A stretch of 64,000 bases of DNA from Oryzias latipes (lineage: Eukaryota; Chordata; Actinopteri; Beloniformes; Adrianichthyidae): assembly GCF_002234675.1 (NCBI RefSeq), contig NC_019877.2, forward strand, positions 155,001 through 219,000, in the 5' to 3' direction. Shown here piece by piece: positions 11,500-59,800 of the stretch. Position 1 is the stretch's first letter; every line of letters begins with the position of its first letter. A program made the translations under genes and the position numbers. The notes beneath the pieces were generated by a model that was not told the DNA's origin, made no database searches, and saw nothing but the letters and a program-made list of their open reading frames with translations.

Positions 11500-13450
11500 T
11501 CCCCCGTTTAACTGTTTGTGCTCTGCGCGCGCGGCGTGCCAAGACGCGCGAGACTTCAGAGGAACGGTGGTTTCTGTCTGTGACGGGACGCCGCGCGCGC
11601 GCGCTCGAACTTTTAGGGTGTTTTTGAAAAGTTTTAATGAAAACAAACGGATGATGCGATGAAGAAAACAAAGTCTGGTTGTGATGAGTCTGAACTCCGC
11701 AGGCGTCTGCGCTGCTGTTGCGCAACATCTGCCTTCATCAGCTGACCTCCGTGTCTTTGTTCACTCGTTACTTCTCCTACATGCGGATGCGTGCACGTGC
11801 GCACGAACCTTCCCCAGACGCGCATGCGTGCAGGAATCTGGACAAGACGAAGGTTTCGACATCCCGACCCAAACGTGAGTCCAGAATCCGGAGCGCAGAC
11901 CCGACTGCGGCAGAGGTGAGCTGAGGACAGGCTCAGGGGGCGGGGCTGGGCGGCGCGCGCAGGCGCGCAGCGACTAATGAATGAAGTTGTGAATTTCTCT
12001 TTGAAGAACTTCCTCCGGTTCAGCCGAGGACAGGCAGCTATTAAACCGCGGACCCACGCTGCGCGCGTGCGCGGCAGAACGGCCTTGTTTACCTGAAACG
12101 CACAGCAGCAGGTCTCGGTCCTGGGGGGGGGGATCATTATGTCTGCTGCTTCTGCTTCAAGTTTGCGGAACATCTGGGCTTCAAACGGCTTTTGTAGAGT
12201 CTGAGCTTCAGGGGAAGCTGTGCGCATGCGCCAGGACTGCGCAGAGGTTATCCGAGGTTCCGTCAGCGGTTCCTGGAGAACATGGAGAGACGAGCATTTC
12301 CTGCAAAGCCACGACGTGTTCTTTTGAAAACGTCTTTGCCCTCCTGTTTAATCTTTGTCTGTGCTGCTCGTTTGTGTCTCGAATGAATCCTAAAAGTCTA
12401 GAACAGATGAGAACCTGGAGGCCACACCCAGCGTCCTGCAGCTTTGGGACAGATCATGGAGGACTCTGAACAGGTGACTGAAGAGGACCAGCAGGCCATG
12501 AAAGAAGCCCCACCTCCCTGGACTCGGTTCAGGTCAGAGTTGGGACTTGGATCCATGCAGAGCTGAAGGAGGACAGGGGAACATCTGGACTCAGAGAACA
12601 CAAAAGGACTGGAACCCTTTTAGAGTCAGACACAGAGGTGGGAGTGTGATGGCAGAGGCTCCTCTGCAGCCCCGGTCCTGAACCACCGACCCGTCCACAA
12701 ACTCTGGTCTCTACCAGGAGAACGTCCTTGAAGATCTGCAGCCATAGAAGATTTCCGTCAGATTAGAGCTGCGTTCATCTGAATTCTCTGCTCGCCGCCT
12801 GTCCAGATGTGTTCATGGCAGGTGTGGGAGGAGCTACTGCCAGATGTTTGTAGCCTGATCGTTACATGGAGCGGCGTCCGTGTGGATCTCATGAACGACG
12901 TTTAGAGATCAGGCTGATCTAGCATGCAGAGTTCTACAAAACCATGTCCGCTTCATGACATCGTTGGAGACTCTCCGGCTGCTGTTTCCGGTTCTGTGAC
13001 CCAGTTTGAAGGCCGACTGTCCCACATTGACCCGAGGGGGGGGGGGAATAAAAGCAAAGAGAAGGATCTTTTTTATTTTAGTCTCTGTGAAAACAAAAAT
13101 ATATCTGAAGTCTGGAGACTTGAGCAGGCTGCCCCCCCCATGTCCTCTGTGTGGCCCCCCCCCGAAGGCCGGCATGGGCCCCTCCACAGCCCACAGGGGT
13201 CTGTAACCTAGGGCATGCGGGGGTGTCGGCCGATTGAGTGACAGTCTCTTCTCACGATGAGCTTTTCTCCCCTGTGGGGTTACTGTGACCCCCCCCCCCC
13301 AGCCACTTGATAGTTTCTGGATCTGTCTTTCATAGCCCCACGGGTGAAACGCTGGTGTTTGTGGATCTTGAAGCATCGGTATCCTTGAGCGTGAGCTCCC
13401 CCTGGTGGCGGTTCACAGACATTACACTGTTTCAGGTGATCTCAGGTGAA
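11500..13450. other. wfikkn2 upstream region and intergenic DNA
   Basis: CpG-rich DNA (11500-12080, including alternating CG runs near 11590) marks the wfikkn2 upstream region. The rest has no convincing exon. G and C homopolymers occur at 13035, 13290 and nearby. Confidence 0.5.
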
Positions 13451-13892
13451 GAAGAGACCCGGATGTTGTTCCCATTTTTTTTAATAAAGGCGTCAGCATT
13501 TTGGTGATACAGTAATTCAAGTTTTTATAGATTGGGTTCACAGAAGAATCACATGTCTAACTCAGCAAAGTTCTCTAAAAGAAGCATAAATAACAGTACA
13601 AAAAAAAGTGGGCGGGGTTTTCTCCTGAAGTGGCACAGTGTTCGTCTCTGCTGGTAGAAAACATTCCTGCTTTCAGCTGAGTGACAACGATGCGTTCACT
13701 GGCATTTCCTCCCACGGCTGAAGGCACTGAAGGCAGCGCAGGCGCCATCGAGCAGCACGTGTTTCCTGTTCAGACGCCACAGATGCAGGTGAGACGAAGC
13801 CGCGGCGGTCTGGAGGTGCCGGGTCATCCCCGCGACCCGGCTTCACCACAACGAAGGGCCCGAAGGAGCAGGAGGGAGGTCGCACGGCGCCT
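13450..13892 (-). other. Probable abcc3 3' UTR
   Basis: This is the minus-strand DNA just after the abcc3 stop. The first polyadenylation-like signal is ATTAAA at about 13484-13479; a stronger AATAAA lies further on, near 13077. The exact 3' end cannot be fixed from sequence. Confidence 0.4.
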
Positions 13893-49885
<35,993 letters not shown>

Positions 49886-50099
49886 CGCGGTGTTGTTGGC
49901 GGGAGACGTCGTGAGCTAAAAACTTCTCTTCACGCTAGACGCTCGCTGGCTCACGCATGCCCCGCAGGCGGACGCGCGGGGGGTAACAGCGGGGAGTCGC
50001 GGGGATGACAGCGGGGACCGACCTGTGCGGGGTGGGTCGGCTCAACTAACGGCGGAAAAGGGAGAAGTCCTCCCCCGCGCGCCGGGGTTGGCTCTTTCA

Positions 50100-53000
50100 G
50101 AACGAGTTCAGGAAGCCCCGCCCCCGAGCTCCTCCCTTTGCACGAGCCACCGTGACGCAGCAGAGCGATTCTGCCGAGTCATACTTTGAAAATTTTAAAA
50201 ACAGTCAAATTTTTCTTCTTTCCTGTTTGGCAACTTTGTTACGAAAATCTGAATTTTTTATGAATTCTGCCCAAAGTCAACCCACTGAAAACATTTTAAT
50301 AAAATTAGCAACCGGCAAAATGTCGACTTTTATGATAGAAGAAACCTATAAAGTTTAATAGATGTTTATCCCAGCACTGTACATTCTGTTTCAATTTGTG
50401 TCAAATACAAAGCAAATGTTGCAGTTCCCTTAATGACCACTAGAGGCTGGTTTCACAGTTAGACAAATTCACACCGACTCTTCTGTCAAAACGTCAAACT
50501 TCACACCAAAAACCAAACCTACGTTTAGCCCATCAACAGTAAATGAGACCTGGACTGAGTGACCCCTCCCCCCCGGGTTCCAAACAGGAAGTACCCGCTG
50601 GTCCCAAAAACATGAAATCCCCTAGACTTCTGTAGAGAAATAAACAGCTGTTACTCAGACATTATGTTCCCCAGAAAAAAAACTTTTATTAACATCTCCT
50701 TGCAAATCCTAATTTTTTCACTTCATTGGGTTGAAGCCGAACGCGAGGCATTGTCCATGGATGACGTCACGCGTGATCCGTCCCGTTACATATTATACTG
50801 CCGTCGAAGAATAAATAGAATATTTATTTTTCCTGAAGGAAATTCAAAAGTGGCAAACTGCGTTTTACACATCCTGTAAAAATAAAGACATCAGATAAAA
50901 CCATCAAATTGTATCAACTGAAATACAATCAAACCATTAAAACCTTCAAATATTATAATTCTGGGAGTTTTTATTTTGATGCTCAGTTTTTATGATAGTT
51001 ATATAACCAATAGTTTTGACATTTGACATTAGTTTGTGTTTTATTAGGGACGTTATTTCCCTGATGGGCAGACGGGTGGACCCATAAAGACAGACCATGA
51101 ACACAACACGACTCTCACCTATTGCTGTTTATTCACTGTAGTTTTATTCCTATCCAACTGTTACCTCAGAAAAATGTGGACCACACTAACAAACTGCCTG
51201 GTTTGTTTGGGTTGTTGTCATTGTGGCATTTATGACATGTTTATCACGTTTAACTATCAGAATCAGTCAATCATGTTTGAGGAAATAAACCTGAGAGCAA
51301 ACAAAGGGCCGACTTAGAGAGTACTGAGTCCATCAAACAAGGAAGCAACAGTGAGAAGTTAAAAAGTAGTTTCTCCAAAATCAATTTCAAACAGTTTGCA
51401 TCAGTTTTGATGCAGTTGGCAGCATGAATGTCAGAACCTCTGTCTTCATCAGGGCAGATGTTTCACAGATGTCAGCAGAAACGCCTTGAGATGCTGACGA
51501 TAACTCACTTCCTGTAAAGGTTTTATCTCATTTCACGGTGACTCTGTGACACTGTGATGAACTCATCCCACTAACCTTAACTTCACAGAACCAGCACACC
51601 CATCCCACCCAAACCATCACTCTATACTAACAGTCTGCTTATTGCTAAATGCCATTAGAGAGGCTTTGGAAAGCGGGTGAAAGGGTCCTTCTTTATCTTT
51701 GCAAACCTGTTGTGCAGGAAAATCCTGATGTTTCAGGTGAAAGGTTGGTTTAATGCAAATTGACGCCTATTAACCTGGACATACTGCAGTAGAGCTCACA
51801 TTCTTCCCCCGACGGTCAAACATAAAGCAACGTTTATGGAAGCTTTCCAATGTAAAAGCGTAGCCAAATGACAGGGAAAACAGCCCCCAATAAGCAAATC
51901 CACCCACACAAAGGGCTACTGAAGCAGTGTTAGCAGTATACAAACAAACTGTGAGAACTGCTGAGCCTCTTTAAAAGTTTGAAGATTCAAAATTCAAAGT
52001 TTGTTTATTGTCAAATATGCAACAACAATGTTCATCTTTCTGCCTCCATGCAAACATGTGGACAACAAAAAACGGCAAAAATGTCATCATTCCTGATACG
52101 AGAACAGATCTCATCGCTTCATCGCTCCACTTCTCAGATACAGTCAATGGATTCTGCAGAGACATTTGTCCCGTCAGGAGAATCCGTCGTCCGAAGCAGC
52201 GTGTTCTGAACACCATGACGGTGAAGGCTGGGATTTGAACCCCCGGCCCACCATCTGGCTGCCCCCCTCATGGAGCTGCAGGACGAGGGAGGAACCGTTT
52301 GCAGGTATGTGATCTGCGGCTGGAATAACATTTTCCTCATGCTTCGTGGAAAGCAGAAAGACCAGATCTTTGCACCTTTGTGGAATCCTTAGACTGAAGA
52401 CCGCTTTCAAACTCCTAAACAGAGAGAGTGAAGGCGTGAAACCACAGATTGAAGCGGAACAAATGCCTAAGATTAGATCAAAGACGGAGGATGTTTGAGG
52501 CATTGCTCAATTCTCAGATTAATCCTGCAAACATGATTGTAACGCTTCGTTCACTGAGACGGTGAAAGATTTGAACTTTTCGGTCCTTATCAGATCTCCC
52601 AGCTGTGTGGGTGTTTGGGCCTCTGAGGCCTCCATAGCTGTAAATCAGATGATGCTGTGGATAAAACAAACCATCATCCGGGGGGGGGGCTGGAACATCT
52701 CATCTTCTCATGTGAGGAAGCAGGAGTTCCAGAAATGCTGATGGTCAAAGTAAAAGATTGATAATTGATCTTTGGACAGCAACGTTTTCAGAAATTAGTA
52801 TTTTTGGAGGAATTCAGATCCTCTTTTCTTCCCAAAGTAAACTAGTTCTGAACTACAGGAATCTGGTAACTTCATGGAGCTACCACGAGGATCATCGCTG
52901 CTGCTGAACGTCCCTGGAGAAGCCTGGAGGTCTGCAGAGCTCTGCTGCCATGAAGCGGCAGACAAAGCTCCTGTGGGTCTTCTCTCCGACCTCCTCACCT

Positions 53001-55190
53001 GTGGGCTCAAACTCCTGCAGGGGAGCAAACCCAGCAGGCTGTGAGGACGGAGGAAACGGCTTCTTCTGACCCGAGGAGCCAGTTAAAGCCGTTTGGAGAC
53101 ATTCTTCTGAGAAGCAGCATCAGAGAAAGCCAGTGAGGACGGCAGCCGGCAGCTGCCCTCAGGAAATGGAGAAGATGAGAGTCTGTGGAGGTCAAGGACC
53201 TCATGGAGCCGCAGGTTTCGTGCACGCATTCCTCAGTGGGTTTGGCTGTAAATGTGGGGGTTGTGAACGGTGTTACTCTCCTTTGATGAAGGCTGTTGTG
53301 TCAGATCACAAAGTTGTAGAAAACGGCCTGTCATCAAATCAAGTTACGTCGTCTGCATCACAAAACCAACCGCTTTGTGATGACATCACAAACCGGCACC
53401 ATTATTTAAGCTCAGGAAGCAAAACCTAAGACTTTTCAAAGTCTTTTAAGGTATTATTTCCAAATTCATGAATGTAATGCCTTTAAGACCTTGTGGGAAC
53501 CCTGGGATGGATGGATGGATTTCAGGAGGATCCATCCGCCATGTTGGATGTGTTTTCTAGTCTCTGATTGGTTGAGGCGACCTCACCAGGGTTCAAATAT
53601 TTGAACTGGGACCGCGCCTGTCGCGTCAGTTTCAAAGAAACCGCCTCTGCCGCGTGAATCGCGTTCGGTGTGAACGCAGCATCAGAGTTGACAGGAACAG
53701 CCCTTGAATGCTCTGACCTCCTTCATGTGAAGGCGGTTCTCCGTGCCCTGCAGCCGCTCCTGCTGTGTTTATCTAGAACACAAGCAGGGAACCCTCCTCT
53801 GATCTGCAGCTTAGCTCCTCCAGAAGTGGAAGCTGCGCTTTCTCAGATTATCAGTGTTGTGATACTGAGCCGGTTAATCTTTGTGACAAAATCATCAGAT
53901 GAGGAGCTGAGGTGCTGCTGCCGCGCCGCCTTCAGAGGACGCCAGCAGCGGAGTTGAAGTCAACCAAGAGTTTTGGGACAAGAACAGACAGGAGCAGCTC
54001 TGCATCTGCAGCTGAAGAGCTGCTGGAGCGGATGAAGGCGGGGCTTAGCTCCTGCTGCAGGCCTCACCTGAAGACCTGCTTACAGGAAGCTTACGCTCCT
54101 TCTGGAATCCTGCTGACCTCCCCTGCAGGAGGAGGCCTCTGCCTGCGATCAGACGCCCGTCGTCTGGGGTTAATTGCAGCTAAAGGGAGCTGCCTGCAGA
54201 TGACAGCGCTGCAGGCGCTGCAGGCGCTGCAGGCGCTGCAGGTCCTCAGACGTCAGTGCAGTTTAAACACAGCAGCCCCACCCACCATAAACTCAGCCCC
54301 CCCCCAGGGCTCAGCTTGACCCACGACCATAAACCCCTCCCTCTGCTGTTTACCACTTCAGCTTTTGTTCATGAAGGAAACTTCCTGCTAAAAATGTTTT
54401 ATTCCTCTTTAAACTACGTTTATAATAGTGATTGTTTACGCCCTCACACTCCTTTAAATGTATATTCATGTCTGCTATGATGCAAGTAAGAAAAAAACAA
54501 AAAGGAAACACGATCCCTAATGGGGTGGGGCAGTTGTTTTAAAAAAATATAAGTCTTCATGTGGAAATCACATTGTTGCACAACAGAAAAGAAGAAAAAA
54601 AGACACACCCACACATGAATGGATGAATGGAACCCCACCCCAACGTACTATTTTATTTACATCTCCAGAATTGTTACAATCTACTATTATTCTTTGTTTT
54701 TTGTAACCATTTTGTTTCAGTTAAACAATTTATCTGTTCATTAAAGTTTTATGTAACCCTTGTTCTATCCTAGGCACTTTAACGTTGGGAGTTGGGTCAT
54801 CTAGACCCACTAGACAGAGCTCTGAACCTTTTTTCTTCAATGATTTGTGATCTTCACTGGTGTCCATGGATTACATGAAATCTTTCCACCTTTATGCACC
54901 TTTGTCATGGTAGGGAGAACACGTCAGTGGAAGGGGGGGGGGGGGGTCATCTAAGACAGCACAAGGGTTAAAAATATTTGTGTTCATTTTGGGGAAACAC
55001 CGCCATCTAGCGGCCACCTATTGACAGTCTGTTTTCTATTGGAACCACGTCATTGAAAATGGTCTTTTTGTTCTGGTGGCATTTTTATCATGATGGCGGA
55101 CATAGATTAAGAAATTTAAAATTAAAATTACATTTCTAAGTATTTCTTCATTCGAATCGGGATGAAGCAGGCGCAGATGAAAAAGCTGTC
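50100..55190. other. Intergenic region between abcc3 and radil
   Basis: Head-to-head spacer with no convincing coding exon. Features seen are G/C runs (52680, 50568), a degenerate dispersed repeat (50540-50665), a 9-bp tandem repeat (gcgctgcag, 54205-54242) and a fragment of a transposon end near 53660-53690 (gttcggtgtgaacgcagca). Confidence 0.55.
54753..54971. mobile_element. Small inverted-repeat element (piggyBac-like MITE), copy 2
   Basis: The better preserved copy of the unit at 35813-36028. The left end aacccttgttctatcctag and the reverse complement of the right end aacccttgtgctgtcttag form inverted repeats, with TTAA on the right. Confidence 0.6.
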
Positions 55191-55204
55191 ATTGGTGATG
55201 CAGA

Positions 55205-55500
55205 AAACGGAGGTGGGCGGGGCCACAAGCTCCCTTTCTAATCCTCCACCTGCGGACCAACATCCATGAACGTCTTTGTTTTCCTGGTCTGAGCTGGAAT
55301 CTGGATCAGAACTGGACGGATTGATAAACCTGATTTTGCTGCCATTTTTGTCGCCGCACTAATGTTAGGTGGGGGGTGTGAGGGGCTGTAAACAAATGAA
55401 TGATGGGATAAACAGATCTTTCTTTCACACCAACAGTCAACTCAGAGGTGAATTTCTAATGAACTGCCGCTCTGCAGAAACTATGTCCGAAATGATGCAG
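55205..55500. repeat. Unnamed dispersed repeat, copy 2
   Basis: Partner of 9018-9310 with the same block order. It has an extra internal stretch (55320-55440) missing from the other copy. Confidence 0.7.
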
Positions 55501-55938
55501 GTTTTTAGATTTCAGCTAAAAGCGGCATCATCATAACAAAAAGACTTCTGGGAACATTTTACAGTAGATCAGAAAATGATCGGAACGAGACTAAAACTCA
55601 AAATCAAGTTTTCAACTTATGTGTTGCTTTTCTTTTTTTGTAAATGTTTACCATCTATTATTAATACCATGATACGCTACATTTTTCAAATAAAAAAGAA
55701 TATTTTCTAAAGTCTGCCAATATCTTGGTTATTTTTTGACATTGGTAAATTCATTACACTAAACTGAAATAAACTTAAGTTAGTTTTAACCTTTATTGAA
55801 CTCACGTACACCTTAGGAGTGGAAACAAAGTTGCTCTTCTGATCCGAAGCACCAGGCTGGGTTCTGGTTTTTCAGGGACAGAAGTTTTTTTTTTTTTTTA
55901 GAAAATGAGCATAAAGAAACCTTTTTAAACTATGATTG

Positions 55939-56034
55939 TGTCCGAATTCCTTCCCTACTCACTACATAGTGCACTAGCGGGCTCACAACACTCACTACAT
56001 AGGGCACTAGCAGTGTAGGGAAGGAATTCAGACA
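55939..56034. mobile_element. 96-bp MITE
   Basis: The 20-bp ends tgtccgaattccttccctac and the reverse complement of gtagggaaggaattcagaca differ at one base. The inside has two copies of actcactacatag. This is a compact fold-back element. Confidence 0.7.
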
Positions 56035-56126
56035 TTTCTCTGGTCTTTTATTGTTGTGGGGTGGAACTTCCGCTCTGCTGCTTTCTGTTACACTTGTGCT
56101 TTTGGAGCCTAAAACCCGCCACACGG

Positions 56127-56141
56127 CCGCCAGATGGCGCT
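56127..56141 (+). promoter_or_regulatory. CTCF-type motif upstream of radil
   Basis: CCGCCAGATGGCGCT fits the CTCF core consensus at every position. It lies at the start of the CpG-rich radil promoter region, about 160 bases before the proposed ATG. It also resembles a YY1-type ATGGCG site. Confidence 0.35.
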
Positions 56142-56301
56142 CTACGCGCTCGCGGGCATGTTGGACAAAGTTGTAAAAACTCGCATCTGAGTGTGAGCAG
56201 CGGCCACGCGCCTAAGGGCGGGAAACATCTGTCCGCGTGCTCCGGGGCGCGCGCCGCAGCTGCACTCCCTGAGCATCTGCGGCAGCTGAAGGTGCGCGGG
56301 G

Positions 56302-56832
56302 ATGAGCGAGCGCGGGGGCTCCCAGGAGGAGCCGGAGCGTCCAGCCGGGGGGGTTCGATTCGTGACGAAGAGGAGCGGCCACGCGGCGCAGCTGTGAGTG
56401 AGCGGGACCGCAGGTCTGCAGAACCTCTGCAGGAGAACCCTGCAGAATCTCTGCAAGGTTCTCCTGCAGAGGTTCTGCAGAAGCAGAGTTCTCCTCCAGG
56501 GTTTGGTGGGGCTGCGGGAACTTTGAACGCGGCTAAGCAGCTTATGGGGGTGGGGGGGTGAACAAGGCCTGATTCTTCCAGCTCTGAGGAAGAGGAGGGA
56601 CTCTGGAGCAGCGTCTGACCTGCTCCTCTGGGAAACGCTCAGATCTTTGCTGCTCCTCATTCCAACAGGTCCTCCACCTGCAGGTCAGCAGAGGAGGTGC
56701 TCTTCAGACCCCCCAGCAGGTTCCGGCGCCAGGCCCAGCGCCTCTCTGGAGTCTTCATCCGTGGACCCGGCTCCATGGCCCTGACGGCGGCTCTCCGCTC
56801 GTCCCGGTCCGTCCAGACCAGGAAGGGCAGCA
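56302..56832 (+). CDS. radil: Proposed radil exons 1-2
   Basis: ATG at 56302 opens 30 codons (MSERGGSQEEPERPAGG...) up to the donor CT|GTGAGT at 56394. The exon 2 acceptor follows a long pyrimidine tract (ctgctcctcattccaacag) at 56668; a second acceptor 15 bases on is in the same phase. Exon 2 ends at A|GTACGT (56832), and a 70-bp intron leads to exon 3, where A plus TG completes a codon. Every join keeps frame. No homologous first exon was recognised, so this remains a model. Confidence 0.5.
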
Positions 56833-59800
56833 GTACGTGGCCTCAGCTCCCTCCAGAACGCTCCTGGTAGGAGGTCTCCTGACGGGTTCTCCTCCTCTGC
56901 AGTGTTCCCAGCGGAAGTTCTGGACGACCCGGCGGAGCTCTCCAGCCAGATCACGGCTCCTGGGATCCTGAAGATCTTTGGAAACGAGATCTGTGAAGGA
57001 GCTCACTACAAAAGCGTGCTGGCCACCACCCACTCCAGCGCCAAGGAGCTGGTGAAGGAGGCGCTGGATCGGTGAGACATCCTTCCAGCTTCGTCTGTCT
57101 GGATTCTGTCAGAGCTGCCGCGAAGCTCAGATCACACGAGGAGTTCTGGTGTCGTGATCCTGAGCAGAACCAGGATCAGACCTCAGACGGACGAAGCTCC
57201 GCCCTTCTGATGGTCGTGAGATTTTCTCAGCTGGTCCAGGAAGTCCAGGACTTCGGGGAATCCGTCTCGGTCCTGATCCCCGTGCAGAGCGGGCAGCCGG
57301 TCCTCAGATTTACACAGTTTTGTGGACTAAATCTGAAGGTTTGAAGCAGCGCGAGAACATTTTAGAGCCAAACAGAAAAGCTTCCAGCCGCTGTGATTGG
57401 CCCTCAGCGTTTCCCGCTATGGCGGCAGACGTCTTCCTCATGAGCCCAGAAGTTTAGAAGTCATCAGTTTACCTCAGGAAAGCGTCAAGAGCCTCTAAAC
57501 CTCAAACTGGCCCCCAGATTTCAAAATGGCCGTCGCTGTGAGTGGGAGGGGCCCCCCAGACAAACACAGGTGTGGAGTTCCACCCCCCTCTATCAAAGGG
57601 GGTGTGGCTTCTTTAGCCACATGGCAGCGATGGGAGTGAAACTAAAAACTTCGTTCTTGTATTTATGCTGAAAACCAAAATGGTGTCTGTTCTGTGATGT
57701 CACAGTTTGCGGTAAGATGGCGGCTTTGTGGACTGCGAAGCATCAGAGACCCAGTGGAGTTTTAAGGCTGACGTGCAGAATCATGCTACGTACATGAAAG
57801 TTCCATTTTTTTATTAAATTTGTGTGCAAAACTTCTTTGTGACGTCATCGCTTGACGCTAAAAAGTTTGGAATCGACTTTTTTGCAGATCTGGTTTTTTG
57901 GGAGTTAACTTTTGGAAAACAGTACGATTTACATAAATATAGTAAAAATAATCGCCGTCGATAGGAAACCGTCTTAAGGAAACCGTCGTTAGGGAACCGT
58001 CGTTAGGAAACCGTCGTTAAGAAACCGTCTTAAGGAAACCGTCTTAAGGAAACCGTCTTAAGGAAACCGTCGTTAGGAAACCGTCGTTAGGAAATTGTCG
58101 TAAGGAAACCGTCGTTAGGAAACCGTCGTTAGGAAACCGTTGTTAGGAAACCATCGTTAGGAAACCATCGTTATGAAATCGTCTTAAGGAAACCATCGTT
58201 AGGAAACCGTTGTTGGGAAACCGTTGTTAGGAAACCATCGTTAGGAAACCGTCTTAAGGAAACCGTCGTTAGGAAACCATCGTTAGGAAACCGTCGTTAG
58301 GAAACCGTCGTTAGGAAACTGTCGTTAGGAAACCGTCTTAAGGAAACTGTTGTTAGGAAACCGTCGTTAGGAAACCGTCTTTAGGAAACCGTCGTTAGAA
58401 AACCGTCGTTAGGAAACCGTCGTTAGGAAACCGTCGTTAGGAAACCGTTGTTAGGAAACCGTTGCGAGGAAACCGTTGTTAGGAAACCATCGTTATGAAA
58501 CCGTCTTAAGGAAACCGTCGTTAGGAAATCGTCTTAAGGAAACCATAGTTAGGAAACCGTTGTTGGGAAACCGTTGTTAGGAAACCATCGTTATGAAACC
58601 GTCTTAAGGAAACCGTCGTTAGGAAACCATCGTTAGGAAACCGTCGTTAGGAAACCGTCGTTAGGAAACCGTCGTTAGGAAACTGTCGTTAGGAAACCGT
58701 CTTAAGGAAACTGTTGTTAGGAAACCGTCGTTAGGAAACCGTCTTTAGGAAACCGTCTTTAGGAAACCGTCGTTAGAAAACCGTCGTTAGGAAACCGTCG
58801 TTAGGAAACCTTCTTAAGGAAACCGTCGTTAGGAAACCGTCGTTAGGAAACCGTCTTAAGGAAACCGTCGTTAGGAAACCGTCTTAAGAAAACCGTCGTT
58901 AGAGAACCGTCGTTAGGGAACCGTCGTTAGGAAACCGTCTTAAGGAAACCGTCTTAAGGAAACCGTCTTTAGGAAATCGTCGTTAGGAAACCGTCTTAAG
59001 GAAACTGTTGTTAGGAAACCGTCCTTAGGAAACCGTCCTTAGGAAACCGTCCTTAGGAAACCGTCCTTAGGAAACCGTTGTTAGGAAACCGTTGTTAGGA
59101 AACCGTTGTTAGGAAACCATCGTTATGAAACCGTCTTAAGGAAACCGTCGTTAGGAAATCGTCTTAAGGAAACCATCGTTAGGAAACCGTTGTTGGGAAA
59201 CCGTTGTTAGGAAACCATCGTTATGAAACCGTCTTAAGGAAACCGTCGTTAGGAAACCATCGTTAGGAAACCGTCGTTAGGAAACTGTCGTTAGGAAACC
59301 GTCTTAAGTAAACTGTTGTTAGGAAACCGTCGTTAGGAAACCGTCTTTAGGAAACCGTCGTTAGAAAACCGTCGTTAGGAAACCGTCGTTAGGAAACCGT
59401 CTTAAGGAAACCGTCTTAAGGAAACCGTCTTAAGGAAACCGTCGTTAGGAAACCGTCTTAAGAAAACCGTCGTTAGAGAACCGTCGTTAGGGAACCGTCG
59501 TTAGGAAACCGTCTTAAGGAAACCGTCTTAAGGAAACCGTCGTTAGGAAACCGTCTTAAGGAAACCGTCGTTAGGAAACCGTCTTAAGAAAACCGTCGTT
59601 AGAGAACCGTCGTTAGGAAACCGTCGTTAGGAAACCGTCTTAAGGAAACTGTTGTTAGGAAACCATCGTTAGGAAACCGTCTTTAGGAAATCGTCGTTAG
59701 GAAACCGTCGTTAGGAAACCGTCGTTAGGAAACCGTCGTTAGGAAACCGTCGTTAGGAAACCGTCTTAAGGAAACTGTTGTTAGGAAACCGTCGTTAGGA

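Noticed and set aside
53660..53690. Possible transposon end (gttcggtgtgaacgcagca)
   Set aside because: No matching opposite end was found nearby, so no element could be delimited.
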